NCBI GenBank assembly: GCA_008477525.1 | Contig: SPDT01000007.1 | Span: 1,364,001 to 1,428,000, forward strand | Origin: Hypomyces perniciosus | Lineage: Eukaryota > Ascomycota > Sordariomycetes > Hypocreales > Hypocreaceae | Length of the DNA stretch: 64,000 bases | Direction of reading: 5' to 3' | Shown here: positions 45,911-55,738 of the stretch, piece by piece | Layout of the letters: every line of letters starts with the position of its first letter | Numbering within the stretch: the stretch's first letter is position 1 | Notes under the pieces: generated by a model | Told to the model about the DNA's origin: nothing | Database searches by the model: none | The model's input: the letters and a program-made list of their open reading frames with translations, nothing else | Program-made: the position numbers and the translations under genes

Positions 45911-46440
45911 TTACATCCGACCGAACTTCCGCCCGTTAGATTTGGCCTCGCTGAGGGCTAGGCCCTTCTCCAGGTCCTCGGGTCGAAGCCGTGGGGTTGG
46001 AGGCACGTTGTCGGCGAGCTTTGAACGCCCTCGGTGGGATGAGCGCGTCGATCCCTTGACTGAGCGGGGGAACTCGCTTCTCCTTGGAGTGAGCGCCGTG
46101 GCGACTCTCTTGGTTGATCTCCTGATGGTCTCCTTGATTGTCCACTCGCGCTTCTTGGCGATGAAGAAGAGGGTAGCTGTTGATACTGTGAAATGTCAGT
46201 TAGTGCCTCTGAGCAACTGCCAAGTCATGTATGTCTTAGATATTACTCACTCCCAATCAAGATGACAATGAGGACGACAACGATGATGGCAATCAAGGCC
46301 CCAGTGGAAAGAGTGATAGAGTTCGCGGAGCTGTCACCCGCTGCACCAGCATCGGTCCCATCACCAACACCCGGAGGGAGTGAGCTGCCAGCGTCTCCTT
46401 GCCAGTCAGCGGATCCATGATTGGATGTCGAGCCAGACAT
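45911..46440 (-). CDS. Small single-pass membrane protein of unknown function
   Basis: Two exons: 46440-46251 and 46185-45911, intron with GTGAGT and TTTCACAG, phase 1, 154 residues. Residues 1-42 are Gly/Ser/Asp-rich and acidic. One membrane segment (about 43-72: LSTGALIAIIVVVLIVILIG then STATLFFIA) is directly followed by a basic juxtamembrane block (KKREWTIKETIRRSTKRVATA) and a basic tail with LTPRRSEF and PPTPRLRPEDLEKG. The intron falls inside the membrane segment, and splicing is needed to complete it. There is no cleavable signal peptide, so a type III (N-out) orientation by the positive-inside rule is likely. I recognise the pattern as widespread in filamentous ascomycetes but know no function. 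Confidence 0.75.
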
Positions 46441-47856
46441 GATCTTTGATGGCCTTTGTATTATATAGTTTGCTGATCAAGGACTTAATGAAAGAAAAAA
46501 TTGGATGCTTCAAATCAACAGCATGAACACACACGACAAGGATAAAGAAGAGCGAGAAATGGCTTGTTTGAGGAATTGATGCTAGTCTGCGTCCCAACCC
46601 ACTCTTATTATTTACTCCAGCGTCTTCACCCGCCTCCGCTCCGTCACCCAGGCTATTTTCGTGACGAGTTGCTGGCTGCATGAAGTGACGCCCGGATATT
46701 TGCCCATGTATCAGTTGCCGCCCTGCTGTGCCATTCGATCCATTTCACAAGCCTTGGGCCTCTCCCGCTGCAACCCCAGTATCCAAAAGTGGTAGGGTCG
46801 GGGGGTTGAGCCACGATGATTGGTCTCTCATCACCAGCGAAGCGCCGGCGCCATCACTGCGGGCCAGGGTTATAGCCAATGGGGTGTTGGGGATTCGGCT
46901 TTTCTGTCTCTCGCACCATCTTTTGCCTCTCGTATCACCCAACCGTGAGGATGTGATAGCAGGGGGAGTTGAACGGCTATTTTTATGTACTCCTAGTACG
47001 GAGTATGTATCCAACTCCGTACAAAAGCTTCGTAGTGTACGCCGTTTTTTATGTGTGACGAAGGCCAAGAGCATCGCGCGTATCATGACGGTCTATTCGT
47101 GATTTTTGCTCTTGGTATGCAACTCGCGTAAATTGAGGGGACGGGCCAACAGTGCGACCTTTGGTGGGCGTCTGTCTCAGTCTGGTTGATGCCAGAGGTA
47201 TTACTTCGTAGATGTTGCCGGCAGGCAGTGTCTCATCACAAGAGGCGCATCAAGGTAAGATGCTCTTCCGCACCCGCGGTCTCAAGTCATTAGCAATCGG
47301 TTCATTTGTCACGCAGCAGTTTGCAAAGGCCGAGACACTTGATCGAAGGATGTCATCGATTATCATCGTACATCTGCCTCACAGCGTCTCTCATTGCTTC
47401 CAATTTACTTACTGATTCATTTTTTTATTTCTTTGGCTGCTGCCGTGATGATAACATCGTCTCATATAACATCGTCTGAAACAGTCGCCCCAACAACAAT
47501 TAAACATCAACAGGCTATAAATCATCGCCATCAGTATAGCAAAAAGTAGTCAAAAATGCAAACAATAATACTGTCTAACTTTATCGGGTTTCTCATATGC
47601 CTGATCGCTGCGGTTCTTGGCAAGGAGTAGTAACATTCCGCATGCTCAGCGAGAAGGAGCATCATCTGCTGCTCCTTCCTTCTGCGCTCAACTGCGCTTG
47701 CTCCAAGATGGCTACAGACTTTTTGGATTTTGGATCTTCTCTCAACTTCAATCATTTCCCCTCATGATTAACCTGTGTTCACGGGCTCCCTATCTCATTT
47801 GGTCAACGTCCTGATCTCGACTCGCCCTCTCGCTGTAGGACAGGCCGGCCAACATC
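46441..47856. other. 1.4 kb spacer
   Basis: No coding sequence recognised. Holds an inverted pair TACGGAGT / ACTCCGTA (46997-47021) and one TACTTCGTA (47202). The right part is the promoter side of the coiled-coil gene. Confidence 0.5.
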
Positions 47857-50800
47857 ATGGCGGCATCGCCCGGCACTAGGTCTGACTCCAGAAACTCAGA
47901 ATCGAGTCAAGACAAGACAGACCCGTACGGACAGCTTCTAGACGAAAGAGACTTCAATGCCATGCTATTGGTTCCCGAACCAGTTTCACAGGAAGCGATA
48001 GAGCCACAGTCCAGTGCTCGCCAACCAAAAAAGTTCTTCGCATCCACAGATGAGATCTCAGAAACTGCCCTGTCTCAGGGCTTTGCCTTTCCGCGGAGAG
48101 AACCGCCTCGCCCTGGACAATTCTCAAAGAGACCGCTCCATAGCCCTCCACGCATTCCCAGGCCGGTAAAGCCCACCCATTTTACGACGGGTGATCCTTT
48201 GGATCTCCCTGAGTTATGCCTTGAGGGCCCATTAAGTCTCCATCGTCCCCCAGATGGTCAGCCTTCCTCTCATCAGGCAAGTCATGTGAATTCTGAAGCA
48301 CGAGTTTTGAATCTAATGGATAGTAGCGGCTACCACCTTCAAATATCTTTCAAAAATCCGGTCCAGCAGAGACTTCCCACAAGACATCCAGTCCAGACAA
48401 GCCTTTGTCTTCCTCTCCCAAGAAGTTGCAATCTAGGACTGTCGAGAATGCCAAGGTGATCGTGGAAACATCTTCTTCGGCGAAACCTACATCCTCTCCC
48501 GTGAGAAGCGCCTGTGAAGATGTGCCACAAATGGTCCATGTCCACCATGATGTGCTTCATTCCAAGAACCACTTGAACAGCCCAAAGCTACCGCCATGCC
48601 ACGTACAAAGGCTGAGCCGGAATGAACGCCAACAATCCCCTGCCAGCACCTGCGGTGACTTAGAAGGTCCGACCCATCGAAGCCCTGTGAAATCACGTCG
48701 CTACCCTCGTGAAGATTTAGTCAATAGGCCAGTGTCCTGTCGTACCCCTCAAGATAGGGAGAAGTTTTCTCGGCACCGATCCCAGTCACGCGCGAGTAAC
48801 ATATCCAAAAAGCGAGCATCGGTCCACAAGCACCGTTCTCGATCCGATCCGGAGCGCAAAAAGGTTGCCATGCACCAAGTTGCCCAATATTGGAACGAGT
48901 GTATCCAAATTGCAGAGGAAGAAAATATGCAAGCCAATCTAGAAATTGAGAGGCTACAAGAAGACATTTGTCGTCGAGAGCAAGAGTTGCAAGACTCGCG
49001 GGCTATGATGGACAAGAAAGATGACAAAATACGTGACGTCGAGAACCACTGCAAGAAACTGCAAGAAGAAGATTCTCGAGTGGCGGAAGAAAACAAGGTT
49101 CTGAGCGACGAGGTTCAGTCCTTGCGCGACCAATTATCCGAGTCCCAGACGCGACGGGAGACTCTTACCGACAGATATGATGACCATCAATCAAAGCTTA
49201 ACGATGTCATCATAGAGCATGAGAAACTGTTCCGCAGTTGCCGCTCTTATTACCAAGAAACGATGGACGAGCTGCGCAAAGAGAACGCTCGCAAAACGGT
49301 CGATTCGGAGACCATTGATAAAGCCCTTGAGAATAGTCGCAAGAAGCGTGAGGAAATGAGGAAATGCCTCGATGAATTTCGTACTGAAACAGAGCGCGAA
49401 ATCCGGCACAGTGGGTGTATTCTGGCATGATTCCCGTGAGGCACAGCTAATGAAGGATGCAGAGGATCAAGCCATCTCAGAGCTCCAGGAGAACATCAAG
49501 GACCATGAAGTGAACTTGATGAAAGAAAGACATCTGACTGACAAACTCCATACGCAGATCGAAGCTCAGCAGAACACCCACAAGTCTGTAGAGGGCTTGG
49601 AAAACAAGCTAGATTCCTTGTTTGCGCTTTATTCCAAGAAAGATGACGAGCGCCAGAAAGAGCATCAGACAAATGCTGAGATTATGAGCCAAATTCATGC
49701 CAAGTGTGTCGGCCCTTTCTCGTTCTCATTGTAACTCTTTTAACCAAATCTCAGGCTCGATTCCATGATTGCCGATAATCAGCAATCCGCCTCCAAAACG
49801 CTTTCACTCGACGACATCGAGGCCAGGTTGGCAGATATCCAGGACAAGATTGTGACACGGTATGAGCTTTCCTCCCCTCAATTTTAGCTCTCAGCTCACA
49901 CGGAATAAGTATCTTGTCTGAAGTTCTCTCTGTGTCAAATGGACAGAACGGCCTTGGGGACGCAATTTCGCAAATTCAGATTACCGTCAAGAAAGAGCTT
50001 GACGATATTAGAGGCGAAATAAACCAGCAGAATGAAGGATTCGGAAAAATCCACGAAAAGGCTGAAAACCAAACACGCGGGATGTTTAGTCTTCTGGGCA
50101 AGTTTGGGGAAGACCTGCAGAAGACACAAGGCGCATGTGAGGAGATGGGACAGCGTCTCGAGACCTGGATGGAGGGTGAGAAGACTCACAAAGAGGCCAC
50201 AAAGTCTAGTCTCAATAACCTTACGCAACAACTCATGGATCGTGTTGCAAGAATCGAGGATTTAGAACATCGTCTCCAAGTTGTTTGCGAGCATTACGCA
50301 ACCAAGGTTGAAGCCATGCAGGCCGATGCGTCGACGGACGGCGAGACAACAAGAAAAATGGTTCAAAATACAATTGCCGAGCTTCAAAGCGTTCTCGAAG
50401 AGGGCTTCCAGCAGGAAAGAGAATGGACGACACAAAACCTCCATCAAAGTGAGGCAGGTATGGCAGCATTGGCAGCTCAGCTGAATGACGCCAAAGAACA
50501 GTTGGGACAATTGGCCAAAGCCAGCACCCATATCAGTCCCGATTTCCAGTTGTTGCAGAAAAGTCTGCACAGTGAGAAAGATACCGTCGCCCAGCTAAAA
50601 CAAAAAGTCGTTGAATTGGAACAGGAAGCCAAGGCTAGTGAGCTGCTTAGCCAACGATGGCGCCAAGATATCCAAGCAATTGATATGGTGCGATCACAGC
50701 TGCAAGTCATCCAGGAACAAATTCCACTAGTCGAAAGCTTTGGGGCAAAACTGGATAATATTTCCAAGACAAATGGCATCCTTCAGTCAACCGCTTGCTA

Positions 50801-51461
50801 CCTTGCCGGTGAGCGAGAGTGGGTTCACCAGCAACTTGAAGGAGAGGCGGAATCTCACACGACCACGATGGCTTCATTAGCATCCGATATTAACGAACCT
50901 CTGGCTGTATCAGGAGTCATTTCATCTCATGAATTCAATCAATATCATTCCATACAAGAGGAGTTCAAGGCGATTGTCAGTCAACCATTGAGCAAGGCGG
51001 ATATCACATGTCGCAAGGTTACGGTCCACAGTCCTGCTGGTCATGCATACTCACCTTCTCCTCCACCCTCAATTCGGCAAGAGCAAAGGCGGCGACGAGA
51101 AGGGACGCAATTGCGGTCAATTCTTAAGAATCATGGCCCCCCTGAACCTGAACTGAATAACGTTGAAGCTGGCTCTCTGCAACCCCAAGCCAATTACAGC
51201 AAGTACAATCGCCCCGTGGTTGGTGTATTCAACGGCACTGGCGCTGGTGTAGCCAACGAAGTAGTGGCTGAAATCCGTTCTGGGCTGATCCGACCGTGTG
51301 ACTGGAGACTTCCGACCGTTGCTGACTTTGAGAAAAATAACCATCTAGCCAGCAGCAAGGGTCAGGCGATGCATGATAAACGGGCATTGTCGAGAGGCAA
51401 TGATACCAACGATAGGGATGCAAAGAAGGTCAGAACCGAGCAACATGCAACACAGAATTAA
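47857..51461 (+). CDS. Large coiled-coil protein, not recognised
   Basis: I assembled five exons: 47857-48276, 48327-49410, 49463-49703, 49755-49859 and 49910-51461, giving 1133 residues in one frame. Intron 1 is GC-AG (CAG|GCAAGT...TAGTAG) with a TCTAAT branch element; the other three are GT-AG with 50-52 nt each. Residues 1-330 are Ser/Pro/Arg-rich and look disordered, with SRHRSQSRASNISKKRA just before the coil. From about 345 to 960 the protein is almost entirely heptad-rich coiled coil (for example VAEENKVLSDEVQSLRDQLS and KDTVAQLKQKVVELEQEAKA). The last 150 residues are basic and Pro-rich with RSILKNHGPPEPE, and DAKKVRTEQ may serve nuclear import. It resembles structural proteins of spindle pole, kinetochore or chromosome axis in general design only; no domain names a function. 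Confidence 0.75.
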
Positions 51462-52012
51462 CGGCCCAACCCTTGTCATGTGATGGCAATCGATGGTTGA
51501 AGAGAAGTTCAGACAACCGCAGCTTCGGTTGCGTAACAGGGATTGCCGAAACCCAACTTAGAACGATCACTTGGCGGCAGTTCTCTCTGAGAAGTTTTTG
51601 GAGGCATTGATTGTTGATGTTTATGAAGATTGCTCTCATTTGAGAATGGTAGCTGGACATAATCCCGAGGAACCAAGGGCGACAGTTATGGCCAAGTCGG
51701 CGATCTCCCAAAATGTAGCTTAGTTTGCAGAAGTTGCTCACAATTTCACAACAATTTCTTGGTGACAAGGATGGGCCCAGATGGTAAGAGTGAATTCTAG
51801 TACAAACAGGTACAGTTTCGACCTGTGGTGCATTATTATGCGCGCTGCGGTACCGCCCAGCCCCAAAACTCGAGAAATGTTCTTCATGTTGATACACGGT
51901 TCATATACTACACTGCCGCAAAAGCAGGACAGCAAGCTCATTCCCACTAGAAACACCATTTCTGTGGGCTTCATTTTCGGGGCTCGTCAAAGATTCATTC
52001 AGAAGGATAGTA
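51462..52012. other. Convergent spacer, coiled-coil gene / bL33m
   Basis: 3' regions of both genes; no gene, RNA or repeat supported. Confidence 0.5.
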
Positions 52013-52340
52013 TCATTTTGATCTCTTTTTCGTCTCGAGGAAGAGTACCTTCTTCCGGACTAGAAAGGGTGAAACGATGGTCAGCAACGTGGCCGAGTTT
52101 CGAGTAGTCGAAAAAAAAGGAGTCACATCACATACCAATTGGATCGTATTTTAGCATGCCCATCATAGGGGATGTCCTCGGTCGCTTGAAGGTATAGAAG
52201 AAGCCTGTCATAGCCATGGAGACCAGACGGACATGGAGCAACCGGGCCTTGGCTGGAAGATTGTCAGCATCATTGCTAGTTGTTGTAGATGGATGGGGAT
52301 AGGATGATTGGATTAAAAATGGCTTACCTTTCTTGGCCAT
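52013..52340 (-). CDS. mrpl39: Mitochondrial large-subunit ribosomal protein bL33m
   Basis: A 58-residue protein in three exons: 52340-52328 (13 nt, MAKK plus one base), 52252-52136 and 52059-52013. Introns use GTAAGC/TTCCAG and GTATGT/TTCTAG. The spliced product reads [20 protein letters not shown], then [20 protein letters not shown] and [18 protein letters not shown], a full-length bL33 family protein with the family's basic ends. All three junctions are confirmed by continuity of the conserved protein. As in other bL33m proteins, no separate cleavable presequence is obvious. It is divergent from the alanine aminotransferase gene (635 bp between start codons). Confidence 0.93.
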
Positions 52341-52975
52341 TGTGTCGACAGCGGCTGAGAGGAAAGACGTCGTCACTGTCGTTCCATCAATACTATCGCG
52401 ATACGCCGTGAAATTCCTGGCGGGCCAGAATGGTTCGTCGGGGAAAGGTAACGCCGGGAGCCGATGTGGCCGTAAAGAAAGGGTTAGGGTTGCTAAGGCA
52501 TTAAAGGCCAATCGGGAGTTCGGGGTTGGCACGGCACAGCAAGCTTACGTGGGGAGGCTCCGATAGCGGTTGATATAGTAATAGCGAACTTACTATTTTG
52601 GAGAGCGATGGCTCCTCGAATATGGAATTAATTACGGAGTATTACGAAGTACCCCGTACGCATATCTAATTTCAAGGCTTGTAGGCTTGTAATAGCGCCA
52701 TATGTCATGTACTACTAATGCATGTACGAAGTAGCTACGGAGGTAATGCGGCCAGACAGCTGGTGTCAGAGGTCAGATAGGATGCAAGATCACCAAAGCC
52801 ACCCGCCCGCCAACCAGGTGGCTGGTGCGTCTCCGTTCGTTCTGTTCTCTTGAGCACTTGCGGCCGTCAGAACTCTCTCAGCAACGAAAACTTACCCTCG
52901 CATTTCGCGATCCATTGCGACGAGGCAAACGGCCATTGACGACCAGTTCAAAGAGCCGCCGTACTCGTACGCATC
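52341..52975. other. Divergent promoter region bL33m / alanine aminotransferase long form
   Basis: Carries TACGGAGTA-T-TACGAAGTA (52633-52651) and another TACGAAGTA (52725). No gene seen. It would serve the start of the long aminotransferase transcript. Confidence 0.5.
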
Positions 52976-55296
52976 ATGGCGACTGCGTTGTTGACAACTA
53001 ACAAGGCACTGCCTGTGGCGGCGCATGGCCGTGCGTTGCTTTGCGCCTCGCGAATTCCAGGTTGGTGTTGATGCATTTTCTTCTCTTCTATTCTCCTCTT
53101 CTATTCTCTTCTCTTCCTCCTCTACTTCTCCTTTCTCGCCGTGGCTTGCATTCCGCACCAGAGGCGCTTATTAGACGGAGATGCGGGTGGATTTGAGTTT
53201 CGTCAACAAAGACGGCGCAGTCTCTTGTGCAAACCATATTACATACAACTTTAAGAAGCTGAGTTGCGGTTGAGCCCGGCTTCGGACGGACGAGCTTCCA
53301 TCCGACAAATCACCAAGTGCCGTGTGTATCCAGGTCGGTCCACCAAACCTTACACAGACAGTCTGCAGAGATGTCAGGATTTGCACAAACGTGGAGCGGC
53401 GCGTGATGCGCGAGTTATCCCCTGGTGTCACGCCATGCAAGTTGCAGACTCGTATCACCCGCCTCTTGGTTGGTTTGGATGCTCGAGCCATACGCCCTGC
53501 TTGGCACCAAACATCTGCTGCCCATTTGATACTATTTTTTTTTCTCTAATTTGTTGGGTCTCACCGAAGAGGATATCGGGCTCCCCCGCATTCTCTTTTC
53601 TGTCTTAACCCCCCCCCCCTCCTTCTTATCTAGAGTGATAACCAGTTGTGTATCTGATCTGGTCTGTTCTGGATCTTCAACTTACACCACAAACAGACGT
53701 TGCCGGTTCTCGGCGACCTTTTCTCGCTTTTTTTTCTGCCCCGCCATCTGCTTCGATACGCCAACCCCACCATCAAGGTCGAGGATACGCAACAATGGGC
53801 AAACTCAACATCAACAACATTAATCCGCGGGTCGTCGAGGCCAAATATGCCGTGCGTGGCGAGCTTGCCATCCGGTCCGAGGAGTTCCGCGCCCAGCTGA
53901 AGAAGGGCGACACCAGCCTGCCGTTCAACGAGGTCATCTCGGCCAACATCGGCAACCCTCAGCAACTTGGCCAGAAGCCCATTACTTTCTTCCGCCAGGT
54001 CGCCAGTCTGCTGGAGAACCCCAAGCTGCTTGAGAAGGAGGATGTCCTGATCAACGGACTGGACTACAAGCCGGACGTCATTGAGCGTGCCAAATGGCTG
54101 CTCAAGCAGGTTGACTCCGTCGGTGCTTACAGTGCCAGCGCCGGCGTGCCCGCCATCAAGGAGAGCATTGCCAAGTTCATTGAGAGTGAGTGTCTCTTTC
54201 AGGTCTCCTCCGTAAGCACCTTTGCTGATTCAGTGGGCTTCCAGGACGAGATGGCTTCCCTGCTGATCCCACCCACATCTACCTCTCCACTGGTGCCTCG
54301 TCAGGAGTCAACACCCTTCTGAACATCCTTGCCGAGAACCCCAAGTCTGGCATCCTGATCCCTATTCCCCAGTATCCGCTCTATACCGCCAGTCTCTCTG
54401 TCCTCGACGCTGCTGCCGTTCCCTACTACCTGGACGAGTCCAAGAACTGGTCCACCGAGGTCGACACCGTCCGCACCGCATGCCAGAAGACCAAGTCCGA
54501 GGGCATCGATGTGCGCTGCATTGTCGTCATCAACCCTGGCAACCCCACGGGCGCCTCCCTCTCCGAGGCCGACATTCGAGCCGTTATTGACTTCGCCAGT
54601 GAGGAGAAGATCGTCATCATGGCCGACGAGGTCTACCAGACCAATGTCTTTGTCGGCCAGTTCCACAGCTTCAAGGGCGTCCTGCGCAAGATGCAGCAGG
54701 AGAACCCGGGCAAGTACGACGACGTCGAGCTGGCCTCTCTGCACAGCATCTCCAAGGGCGTGGTCGGCGAGTGCGGCCACCGCGGTGGCTATTTCGAGCT
54801 TGTTGGCTTCGACCCCGAAGTCGAGGCCAACATCTACAAGTTCGTCGCCGTCATGCTCTGCGCCCCCGTCATTGGCCAGTGCCTTGTCGAGCTCATGGTC
54901 AACCCACCCAAGGTTGGCGAGCCCTCGTACGAGCTCTACAAGCAGGAGTACGACGCCATCTTCAACAACCTCAAGAGCCGTGCCACCGCCCTGCACAAGG
55001 CCTTCGAACAGCTGGAGGGCTACGAGTGCGGTGAGCCCCAGGGCGCCATGTACCTCTTCCCCACCATCTCCCTCCCCCAGAAGGCCATTGATGCGGCTGC
55101 CGCCCAGGGTCGCCCCGCCGATGATTTCTACTGCAAGGAGTTGCTCGAGGCTACCGGTATTTGCGTGATCCCCGGCAGCGGCTTCGGTCAAAAGGAGAAT
55201 ACTCTACACTTCCGAACTACGTTCCTGGCGCCCGGCACTGAGTGGGTTAGCCGCATCGGCAAGTTCCACAAGGAGTTCATGGACAAGTACAGGTAA
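52976..55296 (+). CDS. alt1: Alanine aminotransferase, with probable alternative mitochondrial first exon
   Basis: PLP enzyme interconverting alanine + 2-oxoglutarate and pyruvate + glutamate. The secure part starts at ATG 53795 (MGKLNINNINPRVVEAKYAV): exons 53795-54185 and 54245-55296, GT-AG intron, 480 residues, cytosolic. Landmarks are VISANIGNPQQLGQKPITFF, SIAKFIERRDGFPADPTHIY across the intron, VINPGNPTGASL, IMADEVYQTN and the PLP lysine 301 in HSISKGVVGECGHRGG. Upstream, ATG 52976 opens 28 codons without acidic residues but with Ala, Leu, Arg and Thr, ending at a GT (53061). Joined to an acceptor at 53777 (or 53696), it enters the main frame through RGYAT, just before MGKL, an R-x-Y|A mitochondrial cleavage pattern. 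The long form would have 514 (or 541) residues. The main enzyme is certain; the long form is inferred. Confidence 0.9.
53061..53777 (+). promoter_or_regulatory. Long first intron of alt1 long form, likely containing the promoter of the short form
   Basis: Donor GTTGGT at 53061 and acceptor ATCAAG at 53777 (alternative AACAG at 53696; both keep frame). The interval has strong pyrimidine tracts (53527-53640, including a C-run) of the kind that precedes fungal transcription starts. A transcript starting there would begin translation at MGKL (53795) and lack the presequence. Confidence 0.5.
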
Positions 55297-55738
55297 AGAC
55301 AACAACAAAAAAGAAGAAAAGATAAGACTTGTTGGTTTAGGCCGAGACGGCTGGTGTTGGTATAAAGCATCTTTTGGGTCAAGAAATGGATAACGTATCG
55401 TACATCATCTTGCCGGGGACTTTGTAGCTGCCTGGCAGGCTATCTAAACGATATAGACAGGGCAGGTTAAAAGCATATTCAAAGTATGAATAAGCACTCT
55501 TGTCCGTTGTGATTGTGTGTAGTAGTAGTAGTAGGAGGTCTCGATTCGTCACATGATTCAAGCAATACGTCGCTCTTCCGAACCATTGGTATTGGCATCG
55601 GTGTATCGTCTATATGTGTATCATACAACACGTAACGACACATGGCACTTGCTCTAATCAAGCAATCCATCCCGCTCCAGATGACTACTACTACTATGTC
55701 CCTGTCCATCGACTTAACCTACTGTCTCTTTTCCCTTT
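55297..55738. other. Convergent spacer alt1 / rpn7
   Basis: 3' regions of both genes with two short TAGTAG/CTACTA trinucleotide runs in opposite directions (near 55520 and 55685). No gene seen. Confidence 0.5.

Noticed and set aside
54301..55191. 296-codon open frame antisense to alanine aminotransferase
   Set aside because: It mirrors a strongly codon-biased gene whose GC-rich third positions remove stops on the other strand; the translated residues are Leu/Val/Gly/Asp-rich with no domain.
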